The notes beneath the pieces are model-generated. The model saw nothing but the letters and a program-made list of their open reading frames with translations, was not told where the DNA came from and did no database searches. Position numbers and translations under genes: made by a program. 64,000 nt of DNA from Microvirga splendida (GTDB taxonomy: Bacteria; Pseudomonadota; Alphaproteobacteria; Rhizobiales; Beijerinckiaceae): contig NZ_JAELXT010000005.1 in assembly GCF_016427565.1 (NCBI RefSeq), forward strand, positions 124,001-188,000, given 5' to 3'. Positions 28,593-37,502 of this stretch are shown in pieces; positions within the stretch are counted from its first letter, which is position 1; every line of letters begins with the position of its first letter.

Positions 28593-29726
28593 TTAAGCCA
28601 CGGCGTCGAGGCGGATGTTCTTCACCGCCGGCTCCTGGCCCTCGTCCAGGCGCTCGCCCGCATAGACGCGGCCGAAGCGGTTGGCCAGGAAGCTGTCGAG
28701 GTCGATTGCCTCCTGGCGCACGAAGCCCTGCTTCGGCAGCTTGCCGGCGATGAGCAGGTCGAGCATGGCGCAGATGCCGGCGGCGGTGGTGACCTGGATG
28801 GCGGTGCGCTGGGTGCCGGCGACGTTCTGGCCGTAGACGCTGCGGGCATAGGTCTCCTGCACGAAGCGGCCGTCGCGCTCGCCGGTCACGGTTACGAACA
28901 CGATGACCATATCCTGCATGGTGGCCGGCACAGCGTTCTCCAGGATGTCCTTCAGGACCTCGCGGCGGTTGCGCAGCTGCAGGTCGTTGAGCAGCACCCG
29001 CATCAGGGCGCAGTGGCCCGGATAGCGGATGGTCTTGTAGTTCAGGTTGCGCACCTTGCCTTCGAGCGTCTCGCACAGGGTGCCGAGGCCGCCGGAGGTG
29101 TTGAAGGCCTCATAGCGCGTGCCGTCGAGGGAGAACTCCTCGAGCTCCTCCATGGCCGGAACCTCGCGCAGCTTGCCGTCGACCACGGCCTCGCAGCGCT
29201 CGATATACTCGTTGATGACGCCGTCCGTGCTCCAGGTGAGGTTGTAGGACAGGGCGTTCGACGGATATTGCGGCAGGGCGCCGACGCGCAGGCGCACCGT
29301 GTCGAGCTTGTCGAAGCGGCTCGCGATGTCGTGCGCCACGATGGAAATGAAGCCGGGAGCGAGGCCGCATTGGGGAATGAAGGCGGTCGTGGCGCCCTCG
29401 GACAATTCCTTCACCATGCGGGTGGTGGCCACGTCCTCGGTGAGGTCGAAGTAGTTGACGCCTGCGAGGCGCGCCGCCTTGGCCACGTGGCTGGTCAGGT
29501 GATAGGGCGCGGCGCTCAGCACCGCGTAGTGGCCCTTGAGGGCATTCTGCAGGGCGACCGCGTCACTGAAGTCGAGCTGGATCGTCCTGACCCCATCCTT
29601 GGCGACCGCCGCGAGGGCCTCGGCCGAGGCGTCCGCAACGGTGACGCTGTAATCGCCGGTCTCGTGGAGCATGTCGACAATGGTGGAGCCGATCTTGCCG
29701 GCGCCGATGACGAGAATCGAGTGCAT
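28593..29726 (-). CDS. Saccharopine dehydrogenase-family protein (probable lysine 6-dehydrogenase)
   Basis: 377-aa NAD(P)-dependent enzyme with the saccharopine dehydrogenase fold. The Rossmann motif GAGKIGS is at residues 8-14. YFDLTEDVATTRMV, PQCGLAPGFISI and KTIRYPGHCALM are landmark stretches of the family. Its length and single-domain form resemble bacterial L-lysine 6-dehydrogenases, which yield aminoadipate semialdehyde directly, as much as saccharopine dehydrogenases. No lysine-ketoglutarate reductase domain is present or adjacent, and an ALDH7-type gene follows, so lysine 6-dehydrogenase is my preferred reading (inference). Divergent from an Lrp regulator. Confidence 0.85.
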   Translation of the reverse strand: MHSILVIGAGKIGSTIVDMLHETGDYSVTVADASAEALAAVAKDGVRTIQLDFSDAVALQNALKGHYAVLSAAPYHLTSHVAKAARLAGVNYFDLTEDVATTRMVKELSEGATTAFIPQCGLAPGFISIVAHDIASRFDKLDTVRLRVGALPQYPSNALSYNLTWSTDGVINEYIERCEAVVDGKLREVPAMEELEEFSLDGTRYEAFNTSGGLGTLCETLEGKVRNLNYKTIRYPGHCALMRVLLNDLQLRNRREVLKDILENAVPATMQDMVIVFVTVTGERDGRFVQETYARSVYGQNVAGTQRTAIQVTTAAGICAMLDLLIAGKLPKQGFVRQEAIDLDSFLANRFGRVYAGERLDEGQEPAVKNIRLDAVA

Positions 29727-29805
29727 TCAAACCTCCGTATGATCCGATAAGAAAAAGGCAGATGCCTGCAAAGCGCCATAGACAGGCTGACGGAAAGCCG
29801 AGTAG

Positions 29806-29826
29806 ATATCGGCAGATTGCCGTTAT
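29806..29826. promoter_or_regulatory. Palindromic candidate Lrp-type operator
   Basis: ATATCGGCA (29806-29814) and TGCCGTTAT (29818-29826) match as an inverted repeat at 8 of 9 positions around GAT. It lies 11-14 bp before the Lrp-family start and in the region divergent from the dehydrogenase, as expected for an autoregulator that also controls its neighbour. Confidence 0.5.
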
Positions 29827-29840
29827 GACTGGTCGAAGTG

Positions 29841-30269
29841 ATGTTGGACGCCACGGATCGTGCCCTGATCGCCCTCCTGCGGGAGAATGCCCGCATCGGC
29901 CATGCGGAGGCTGCGCGCCGCCTCAATCTCTCCCGCACGACCGTGCAGGCGCGGGTCGAGAGCCTGGAACGGCGCGGCGTCATCGTCGGCTACACCCTGC
30001 GCCTCGCCGAGGAGGTCGCGAGTCGTATGGTGCGGGCGCACGTGACCATCGTGGTGGCGCCCAAGGCGTCGGGCGGGGTGGTGTCGGCGCTTCAGCGCAT
30101 GCCTGAATTGCGCGCGCTTCATTCCGTCGCGGGTGTTTTCGATCTTCTGGCGGTGGTAGAGGCTCAGGACGTTCCCTCCCTCGACGCCGCCATCGACAGG
30201 ATCGGCGCGGTCGAAGGCGTGGAGCGCACGCAATCCTCCATCATCCTCTCAACGAAGTTCGAACGATGA
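29841..30269 (+). CDS. Lrp/AsnC-family transcriptional regulator
   Basis: About 142 aa. The start is ATG 29841 or the GTG just before it at 29838; neither has a strong Shine-Dalgarno. The N-terminal helix-turn-helix (RIGHAEAARRLNLSRTTVQAR) is at about 19-40. The C-terminal RAM domain, which binds amino-acid effectors, carries the VAGVFDLLAVVEAQD stretch. It is divergent from the lysine/saccharopine-type dehydrogenase and overlaps the next flavoprotein by ATGA. Lysine or aminoadipate is the likely effector (inference from neighbours). Confidence 0.9.
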   Translation: MLDATDRALIALLRENARIGHAEAARRLNLSRTTVQARVESLERRGVIVGYTLRLAEEVASRMVRAHVTIVVAPKASGGVVSALQRMPELRALHSVAGVFDLLAVVEAQDVPSLDAAIDRIGAVEGVERTQSSIILSTKFER

Positions 30270-31474
30270 CCCCAGCCACCTCCCTTTCCGCCGATGTCGT
30301 AATCGTCGGCGGCGCCGTCATGGGCTCCTCGGCGGCCTATCACCTGCTCGCCGATTCCGGCTTCAAGGGGCGTGTCATCGTGGTCGAGAAGGACCCGACC
30401 TACCAGCTCTCGGCCTCGGCGCTCTCGGCCGCGTCGATCCGGCAGCAATATTCCAGCGCGGTGAACATCCGAATCTCGCTCTACGGCATCCAGTTTTTGC
30501 GCAGCATCGGCGATCATCTGGCGGTCGATGGCGAGCGGCCGGAGATCGGCCTGCGCGAAGGCGGCTATCTCTATTGCGCGTCGGAGGCCGGCGAACAGGT
30601 TCTGCGCGAGAACCAGGCGCTGCAGGCGGCGGAGGGCGCGGACATCCTTTTCCTGCAGCCCGATGAGCTGAAACGCCGCTTCCCCTGGCTCAACGTGGAG
30701 GATCTCGCGGCGGGCACCTGGGGCCGCTCGGGTGAGGGCTGGTTCGACGGCTGGGGCCTGCTCCAGGCCTTCCGCAAAAAGGCGCGGTCGCTCGGCGCGG
30801 AATACGTGAAGGGCGAGGTGGCCGAGGTGGAGCGGGACGGCGCCGCCGTCACGGCGGTGCGTTTGAAGGACGGCACGCGGATCGCCTGCGGCACGCTGGT
30901 CAATTGCGCCGGCTCCGGCGGGCGGGCGATCGCCGCCATGGCGGGCCTCGACATCCCGGTGCAGGCCAAGCGGCGTTTCGTCTTCACCTTCGCCTGCAAG
31001 GAGCCGGTGGAAAACTGCCCGCTGCTCATCGACACGTCCGGCGCCTATGTGCGCCCGGAAGGCGAGGGGCATTTCATCTGCGGCGCCTCGCCTGAAGCCG
31101 ATCTCGATCTCGATTGGTCCGATGACGATCCGGCGAGCCAGGAGATCGATCACGCGTTTTTCGAGGAGTTCATCTGGCCGTCGCTCGCCCACCGCGTTCC
31201 CGCCTTCGAGGCGATCAGGCCCGGCCGCGCCTGGTCCGGCCCCTATGACATGTGCCTGCTCGACCACAACGCCATCATCGGCCAGGCGGGCGAGCTGAAA
31301 AACTTCTATCTCTGCAACGGCTTCTCGGGCCACGGCCTGCAGCAGGCCCCGGCGGTCGGCCGGGGGCTCGCCGAGCTGATCGTCCACGGCGGCTACCGCA
31401 GCCTCGACCTGTCGGAGCTCGGCTACGAGCGCGTGCTCACCAACCGGCCGCTGCTCGAGCGCAACGTGATTTAG
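30266..31474 (+). CDS. FAD-dependent amino-acid oxidase/dehydrogenase (DAO family)
   Basis: 402-aa member of the D-amino-acid/glycine/sarcosine oxidase family. The FAD motif DVVIVGGAVMGSSAAYHLL is at residues 9-27. VNCAGSGGRAIAAMAG is the second FAD contact, and NGFSGHGLQQAPAVGRGLAE is the C-terminal family signature. It overlaps the stop of the Lrp gene by 4 bp, so the regulator and enzyme are cotranslated. It may oxidise a lysine-pathway amino or imino acid, for example pipecolate, but the substrate is not determinable from the sequence. Confidence 0.88.
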   Translation: MTPATSLSADVVIVGGAVMGSSAAYHLLADSGFKGRVIVVEKDPTYQLSASALSAASIRQQYSSAVNIRISLYGIQFLRSIGDHLAVDGERPEIGLREGGYLYCASEAGEQVLRENQALQAAEGADILFLQPDELKRRFPWLNVEDLAAGTWGRSGEGWFDGWGLLQAFRKKARSLGAEYVKGEVAEVERDGAAVTAVRLKDGTRIACGTLVNCAGSGGRAIAAMAGLDIPVQAKRRFVFTFACKEPVENCPLLIDTSGAYVRPEGEGHFICGASPEADLDLDWSDDDPASQEIDHAFFEEFIWPSLAHRVPAFEAIRPGRAWSGPYDMCLLDHNAIIGQAGELKNFYLCNGFSGHGLQQAPAVGRGLAELIVHGGYRSLDLSELGYERVLTNRPLLERNVI

Positions 31475-31542
31475 GGCGCCTGACGTAACCCCCGGGCTCA
31501 TCCTCACAGGCTGGCTCATAAAAAGGAACGCGCCTCGGTTTT

Positions 31543-31652
31543 CGTCATGGCCGTCCCCGGACTTGATCCGGGGATCAGTCCCGGCCATCCCGATGCTGAA
31601 AAGCGCAGCACCTCACCGTATCGGGATCACCGGCACAAGGCCGGTGATGGCG
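31543..31652. repeat. Family B repeat, copy 2, with a D-type hairpin inserted in its left arm
   Basis: Starts CGTCATGGCCG and resumes CCCGGCCATCCCGAT after an extra segment of about 26 bp that itself folds (TCCCCGGACTTGATCCGGGGA). The right arm ATCACCGGCACAAGGCCGGTGAT is intact. It lies between the DAO-family gene and the convergent stress protein gene. Confidence 0.75.
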
Positions 31653-31716
31653 TGAGGAGGGCTACCGGTCCTTTATGAGTCATGCTCTCAGGACAAGAGG
31701 TGTCTTGTTGGAGCTG

Positions 31717-32454
31717 TCAGAGCCCCATCTCGTCGGAGGTGCTGTAGGCCCAGATCCGGCCGCCGCGGTTCATGTGGCGCTGCATCAGGCCGGGCCGGTC
31801 GGCGGAGGGGCGCGTATCGACGGCGAGCTCGTTCACACCTTCGCGATCCGCCCGCTCGTCGCTGCGGCGGGCGCCGGTGCCGACAGTCGTGCTCGATCCC
31901 TGGTTGGTCTGGGCGAACCCGTCCGCCCTCAGATCGGCGGTGCCGAGATCGTCCGCGCCTTCCGCCATCAGGCCCATGCCGGGCAGGCTGCTCGTGGTGG
32001 TCGTGCCGCCCCCGGAGCCGCCGGTGATGCCCGCGCCCAGCGGTGCGCCTGTATCGAAGCTGGGCTGATCGGAACTGGACTGATCGGAGTCGTTCGAGGA
32101 GAGCCACTCGCGGCTGCTGCCGTCGAGATCGACCGGGTCGAACATCTCCAGCACGCGCACGGCCTCCTCGGCATTATCCCGGTCGACCTGGGCGGCGATC
32201 AGGGTGTGGCCCCGGCGAAGGCCCTGCTGGAAGATCCGCCTGTCGTCATCCGGCAGGTTCAGGTCGTGGAGCGCCTCCATGGAATCGTCCCGAGCCGAGA
32301 GGGTGCGGAAGCCCGAGATGGAGGAGATCTCGCGGGCATCCTCGGTGCCGACGGCCACGATCCTATGCTGGGCGATTCCCATCTCGAGCAGGGACTGGAG
32401 GGCCTGACGGGCCTGGGCGGGATCCCTGAACAGGGCTGTGATCATCTGGGGCAT
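31717..32454 (-). CDS. YflT-type general-stress-domain protein with disordered tail
   Basis: 245 aa from ATG 32454. Residues ~1-110 (ITALFRDPAQARQALQSLLE, IFQQGLRRGHTLIAAQV, AVRVLEMFDP) resemble the small alpha/beta domain of general stress proteins such as YflT/17M (PF11181). The remainder is Ser/Gly/Thr/Asp-rich and probably disordered, ending in a short basic/aromatic patch (GGRIWAYSTSDEMGL). The longer frame from 32520 lacks support. It is divergent from ugpB; function unknown beyond a possible stress link. Confidence 0.72.
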   Translation of the reverse strand: MPQMITALFRDPAQARQALQSLLEMGIAQHRIVAVGTEDAREISSISGFRTLSARDDSMEALHDLNLPDDDRRIFQQGLRRGHTLIAAQVDRDNAEEAVRVLEMFDPVDLDGSSREWLSSNDSDQSSSDQPSFDTGAPLGAGITGGSGGGTTTTSSLPGMGLMAEGADDLGTADLRADGFAQTNQGSSTTVGTGARRSDERADREGVNELAVDTRPSADRPGLMQRHMNRGGRIWAYSTSDEMGL

Positions 32455-32566
32455 GGGGCTCTCACCTATGGTTACTCCCTCAACGAAGAGGCGCTTCGGC
32501 CTGTTCCCACTGGCGGCCATTAAGCCTTTTGGTGGAAAGGGGCTTCCATTTTGAAGCCGGCTATGA

Positions 32567-32595
32567 TTGTCATGTTTCCGTCATAGAACCGTCAT
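32567..32595 (+). promoter_or_regulatory. Pho box: three direct 7-bp repeats with 11-bp period
   Basis: TTGTCAT (32567-32573), CCGTCAT (32578-32584) and CCGTCAT (32589-32595), each separated by 4 nt, match the PhoB consensus CTGTCAT-N4-CTGTCAT closely. The site is 68 bp before ugpB. It implies induction of the ugp operon at low phosphate through PhoB/PhoR. Confidence 0.85.
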
Positions 32596-32662
32596 CCGGG
32601 CTTAACGCTGGGGTGATGAACGACAAGAACGTCCCAGACGGGATGATACGGGAGAGATCAGA

Positions 32663-33970
32663 ATGATGAAGAAGTCCCTTCTCGGCGCTCTGGCCCTGGG
32701 CCTTGCGACGAGCACCTCCGCCTTCGCCCAGACGGAGCTTCAGTGGTGGCACGCCATGACCGGCGCCAACAACGACGTCGTGAACCGCCTCGCTGACGAG
32801 TTCAACAAGTCCCAGACCGAGTACAAGGTCGTCCCGACCTACAAGGGCCAGTACGCCGATACCCTGAACGCCGGCATCGCCGCGTTCCGTGCGGGCGGCG
32901 CTCCCCACATCCTGCAGGTCTTCGAGGTCGGCACCGCGACCATGATGGGCGCCCGCGGGGCGATCAAGCCGGTCCACGAGATGATGAAGGAAGCGGGCGA
33001 GAAGTTCGACCCGCAGGCCTATCTCCCGGCGATCACCGGCTACTACTCCACGGCGAAGGGCGAGATGCTCTCCATGCCGTTCAACTCCTCCTCGATGGTC
33101 ATGTGGGTCAACAAGGACGCGCTGAAGAAGGCCGGCGTCAACGAGATCCCGAAGACCTGGCCCGAGGTGTTCGACGCCGCCAAGAAGCTCAAGGCTGCCG
33201 GCCACGACACCTGCGGCTTCTCGAATGCCTGGGCCTCCTGGGCTCACATCGAGCAGTTCTCCGCCTGGCACAACATTCCGATCTCGACCAAGGCTAACGG
33301 CCTCGACGGCTTCGACGCGGAGATGAAGTTCAACTCCCCGACGCACGTGAAGCACCTGCAGAACCTCGTCGACCTGCAGAAGGACAAGACCTACGACTAT
33401 TCGGGCCGCGACTCGAAGTCCGAGGGCCGCTTCACCTCCGGCGAATGCCCGATCTTCCTCACCTCCTCTGGCTTCTACGGCAACGTGAAAGCCAATGCGA
33501 AGTTCGACTGGGCCAATGCGCCGATGCCGTACTACCCGGACGTCCAGGGCGCTCCGCAGAACTCCATCATCGGCGGCGCTTCGCTGTGGGTCATGGGCGG
33601 CAAGAAGTCCGACGAGTACAAGGGCGTGGCGAAGTTCTTCTCGTTCCTGTCCGACACGGACCGTCAGGCCAAGCTGCACCAGGAGTCGGGCTACCTCCCG
33701 ATCACCAAGGCCGCCTACGAGAAGACCAAGGCGTCGGGCTTCTATGAGAAGAACCCCGCTCTCCAGACGGCGCTGATCGAGCTGACCAACAAGGAGCCGA
33801 CCGAGAATTCCCGCGGCCTGCGCTTCGGCAACATGGTCCAGATCCGCGACGTGATCTCGGAAGAGATCGAGTCCGCCCTCGCCGGCCAGAAGCCCGCCAA
33901 GGACGCTCTCGACTCCGCCGTGAACCGCTCCAACCAGATCCTGCGTCAGTTCGAGCGCACCGTTCGCTAA
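32663..33970 (+). CDS. ugpB: sn-glycerol-3-phosphate ABC transporter substrate-binding protein
   Basis: 435-aa periplasmic binding protein of the extracellular solute-binding family 1. Signal peptide MMKKSLLGALALGLATSTS ends at SAFA (cleavage about residue 22). The mature start QTELQWWHAMTGANNDVV and later FNSSSMVMWVN, TSSGFYGNVKANAKFDW and GGASLWVMGGKKSDEYKG match UgpB rather than other sugar-binding proteins. GGGAGA lies about 8 nt before the ATG. First gene of ugpBAEC behind a triple Pho box, consistent with scavenging glycerophosphodiesters or G3P under phosphate limitation. Confidence 0.95.
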   Translation: MMKKSLLGALALGLATSTSAFAQTELQWWHAMTGANNDVVNRLADEFNKSQTEYKVVPTYKGQYADTLNAGIAAFRAGGAPHILQVFEVGTATMMGARGAIKPVHEMMKEAGEKFDPQAYLPAITGYYSTAKGEMLSMPFNSSSMVMWVNKDALKKAGVNEIPKTWPEVFDAAKKLKAAGHDTCGFSNAWASWAHIEQFSAWHNIPISTKANGLDGFDAEMKFNSPTHVKHLQNLVDLQKDKTYDYSGRDSKSEGRFTSGECPIFLTSSGFYGNVKANAKFDWANAPMPYYPDVQGAPQNSIIGGASLWVMGGKKSDEYKGVAKFFSFLSDTDRQAKLHQESGYLPITKAAYEKTKASGFYEKNPALQTALIELTNKEPTENSRGLRFGNMVQIRDVISEEIESALAGQKPAKDALDSAVNRSNQILRQFERTVR

Positions 33971-33994
33971 GCTGACCTGAACCTGACCGCCTTT

Positions 33995-34027
33995 CATCCC
34001 GGGGAGCTCGCAAGGCTTCCCGGGATG
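33995..34027 (+). other. ugpB-ugpA intercistronic hairpin
   Basis: CATCCCGGG (33995-34003) pairs perfectly with CCCGGGATG (34019-34027), with further partial pairing (AGC/GCT) inside. No T-tract follows. Placed after the binding-protein gene, it probably stabilises ugpB mRNA or attenuates transcription into ugpA, as in other binding-protein operons (inference). Confidence 0.65.
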
Positions 34028-34097
34028 ATCTTATGGACCCCCTTCGCAGACCGGTTGCCGCCGTCATCTGCCCCATCCTCGGACAGCCGCAAAAGCG

Positions 34098-34979
34098 ATG
34101 GAAAAACGAGCTCACATTTCAGGCTGGACGCTGCCGCTCCTGCTGATCCTTCCCCAGATGGCGATCACAGTCGTCTTCTTCTACTGGCCGGCCTCTCAGG
34201 CGATCTGGCAGTCCTTCCTGCGGGAAGACGCCTTCGGCCTCGCGTCCGAATTCGTCGGCTTCGAGAATTACGTCTTCCTGTTCGAGCAGCCCGAGTACTA
34301 CCGGGCCATGGTCACCACCGTGATCTTCTCGACGCTGGTCGCCTTCTTCTCGCTCGCCTGCGCGCTGCTTCTGGCCACCCAGGCCGACAAGAACATCCGC
34401 GCCGGGCAAGCCTTCAAGACCCTGCTGATCTGGCCCTACGCGGTGGCTCCCGCCATCGCGGGCGTGCTGTGGCTCTTCATGTTCCATCCGACGCTCGGCA
34501 CCCTGTCGCGTCCGATCAATGCGCTGGGAATCAACTGGAACCCCATGCTCAACGGCAACCATGCCATGACGCTTCTGGTGCTCTCGGCCACGTGGAAGCA
34601 GATCAGCTACAACTTCCTGTTCTTCCTGGCGGGCCTTCAGTCGATTCCGAAGAGCGTCATCGAGGCGGCTGCCATCGACGGCGCCGGCCCGATCCGCCGC
34701 TTCTGGACCGTGATCTTCCCGCTGCTGTCGCCGACCACCTTCTTCCTGCTCGTGGTCACCATCGTGTACGTGTTCTTCGAGACCTTCGGCATCATCGACG
34801 CGGTCACGGGCGGCGGACCCGCCGGGCAGACCACGACCCTCGTCTACAAGGTCTATGCGGACGGCCGCCTCGGCGGCGATCTCGGCGGCTCGGCCGCCCA
34901 GTCGGTGATCCTGATGATCATCGTGATCGCGCTCACCGCCGTCCAGTTCCGTTATGTCGAGCGCAAGGTGCAGTACTGA
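34098..34979 (+). CDS. ugpA: Glycerol-3-phosphate ABC transporter permease
   Basis: 293-aa inner-membrane protein with six hydrophobic segments. It has the permease EAA loop ([26 protein letters not shown], about 190-215) that docks on the ATPase. It pairs with UgpE to form the channel. Its TGA overlaps the ATG of ugpE (ATG within TGATG), so the two are translationally coupled. It lies 127 bp after ugpB. Confidence 0.94.
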   Translation: MEKRAHISGWTLPLLLILPQMAITVVFFYWPASQAIWQSFLREDAFGLASEFVGFENYVFLFEQPEYYRAMVTTVIFSTLVAFFSLACALLLATQADKNIRAGQAFKTLLIWPYAVAPAIAGVLWLFMFHPTLGTLSRPINALGINWNPMLNGNHAMTLLVLSATWKQISYNFLFFLAGLQSIPKSVIEAAAIDGAGPIRRFWTVIFPLLSPTTFFLLVVTIVYVFFETFGIIDAVTGGGPAGQTTTLVYKVYADGRLGGDLGGSAAQSVILMIIVIALTAVQFRYVERKVQY

Positions 34980-35824
34980 TGGTCGAGAATCGTCCCTTCG
35001 CCCAGTTCATGGCCTACCTGACGCTCGCCCTCGGCGTCGTCATCGTGGCCTTCCCGGTCTACCTGGCCATCATGGCCTCGACCTTCGACACGGCCACCAT
35101 CATCAACGGCAACATGCCCCTGGTGCCGGGCGATCAGGCGGCCGAGAACTACTCGCGCACCCTGTTCTACGGCGGCATGCATGCCCGTCAGCCCGTGGGC
35201 ATGATGATGCTCAACTCGATGGTCATGGCCATGGGGATCGCGGTCGGCAAGATCCTGATCTCGATCCTCTCGGCCTTCGCGGTGGTGTACTTCAAGTTCC
35301 CGTTCCGCAAGACGGCCTTCTGGATCATCTTCATCACCCTGATGCTCCCCGTCGAGGTGCGCATCTACCCGACCTACAAGATCGTGGCCGATCTCGGGCT
35401 GCTCGACACCTATACGGGCCTGATCCTGCCGCTCATCGCGTCGGCCACCGGCACGCTGCTCTTCCGGCAGTTCTTCATGACGATCCCGGACGAGCTCCTG
35501 GAGGCCTCGAAGATCGACGGCGCGGGGGCCTTCCGGTTCTTCAAGGACACGCTGCTTCCGCTGTCGCTCACCACGGTCGCGGCCCTGTTCGTGATCCAGT
35601 TCATCTACGGCTGGAACCAGTATCTCTGGCCGCTGCTGATCACCACGAAGAGCTCCATGCAGACCATCGTCATCGGCATCAAGATGATGATCACCACCAC
35701 GGATGCCCTGACCGAGTGGAATGTCGCCATGACCACCGCGGTGCTCGCCATGCTGCCGCCGGTGCTGGTGGTGATCTTCATGCAGCGGCTCTTCGTAAAG
35801 GGTCTGGTCGAAACCGAGAAGTGA
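34979..35824 (+). CDS. ugpE: Glycerol-3-phosphate ABC transporter permease
   Basis: 281-aa second permease of the Ugp transporter, with six membrane segments. The EAA motif is LLEASKIDGAGAFRFFKDTLLP (about 175-196). ATG 34979 overlaps the ugpA stop by one base. The same frame is open back to 34025 only because it is a shadow within ugpA. FYGGMHARQPVGMMMLNSM and WNQYLWPLLIT are typical of UgpE. Confidence 0.94.
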   Translation: MVENRPFAQFMAYLTLALGVVIVAFPVYLAIMASTFDTATIINGNMPLVPGDQAAENYSRTLFYGGMHARQPVGMMMLNSMVMAMGIAVGKILISILSAFAVVYFKFPFRKTAFWIIFITLMLPVEVRIYPTYKIVADLGLLDTYTGLILPLIASATGTLLFRQFFMTIPDELLEASKIDGAGAFRFFKDTLLPLSLTTVAALFVIQFIYGWNQYLWPLLITTKSSMQTIVIGIKMMITTTDALTEWNVAMTTAVLAMLPPVLVVIFMQRLFVKGLVETEK

Positions 35825-35842
35825 CGTGCCGACCGGCGCATG

Positions 35843-35869
35843 GCCCTCGCGGCGACAGGCCGTGAGGGC
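35843..35869 (+). other. ugpE-ugpC intercistronic hairpin
   Basis: GCCCTCGCGG pairs with CCGTGAGGGC (one G-U pair) around 7 nt, 18 bp after the ugpE stop. There is no T-run, so more likely an RNA-stability or processing element than a terminator. Confidence 0.5.
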
Positions 35870-35945
35870 TCCTTCTCAAGAAGCTTGAACGAATTATGCC
35901 CGGCGCCTTGAGCGGAGCGGGCCACGGTTGAAAAGGAACAGGACG

Positions 35946-37022
<1,077 letters not shown>

Positions 37023-37060
37023 TTCCTGATCGGCGTTAAGCCTGGCATCGAAGCGTCTCA

Positions 37061-37089
37061 AGGCCCTGGAGCGATCCAGGGCCTTTTTG
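37061..37089 (+). terminator. Intrinsic terminator of ugpBAEC
   Basis: AGGCCCTGGA-gcga-TCCAGGGCCT, a perfect 10-bp stem followed by TTTTTGTT, 38 bp after the ugpC stop. Confidence 0.92.
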
Positions 37090-37117
37090 TTGCTCTCTCC
37101 CGGTCCGACACTTTCTT

Positions 37118-37151
37118 CGTCATCCCCGGACTTGGTCCGGGGATCCACGTC
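37118..37151. repeat. Short GTCATCCCCGG hairpin repeat, family D copy 2
   Basis: ATCCCCGGAC/GTCCGGGGAT stem around a short loop, followed by CCACGTC as in copy 1 (2179-2213). It again lies about 20 bp before a family C unit. Confidence 0.8.
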
Positions 37152-37170
37152 TTTGCTGCCCACCCCTCAG

Positions 37171-37273
37171 CCTCATCCTGAGGAGCAGCCGTGAGGCTGC
37201 GTCTCGAAGGATCGTCCAGTGCTCTCTGGATCCTCCTTCGAGACGGCGCTGACGCGCCTCCTCAGGATGAGGG
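37171..37273. repeat. CCTCATCCTGAGGAG repeat, family C copy 3 (short form, 103 bp)
   Basis: Same inverted ends as copies 1 and 2, but the CCCGGAC-nnnn-GTCCGGG arm is missing and replaced by CTGGATCCTCCTTCGAGACG. It may be a deletion variant. Confidence 0.8.
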
Positions 37274-37310
37274 CGGAGGGTTGTGCGATCCGTAGACAAG
37301 AGTGGCGCGA

Positions 37311-37440
37311 ACCCTCCCCCCGTTGCGGGGGAGGGTGGCGAGCGGAGCGAGCCGGGAGAGGGGGCGTAGATGACAAGCACAGCCCCTCTCCCGACCCTCG
37401 CTGACGCGAGGGCCACCCTCTCCCGCAAAGGGGAGAGGGA
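37311..37440. repeat. Two-hairpin composite palindromic element (130 bp)
   Basis: The left end has ACCCTCCCCC/GGGGGAGGGT then GGCGAGCGGAGCGAGCC. The right end has CCCTCGC-tgac-GCGAGGG (37395-37412, perfect 7-bp stem) then CCCTCTCCC/GGGGAGAGGG. Same architecture as the elements at 16381 and 47274 but with different stem sequences. Confidence 0.75.
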
Positions 37441-37467
37441 AGGCACGTGCATGTTCTCATTTTGTTC

Positions 37468-37496
37468 TTGACAACGACCTCAATCTTAGCTATAAG
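37468..37496 (+). promoter_or_regulatory. Near-consensus sigma70 promoter
   Basis: TTGACA (37468-37473), a 17-bp spacer, and TATAAG (37491-37496): a perfect -35 and a 5/6 match at -10. The expected start of transcription is about 37502-37504. It points at the structured region 37503-37763 and, further on, the ammonia-lyase gene about 400 bp away. Confidence 0.75.
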
Positions 37497-37502
37497 GTTG
37501 CG

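Noticed and set aside
30571..31035. 154-codon antisense frame in the DAO-family gene
   Set aside because: Ser/Arg/Pro-rich shadow; the sense frame has both FAD motifs.
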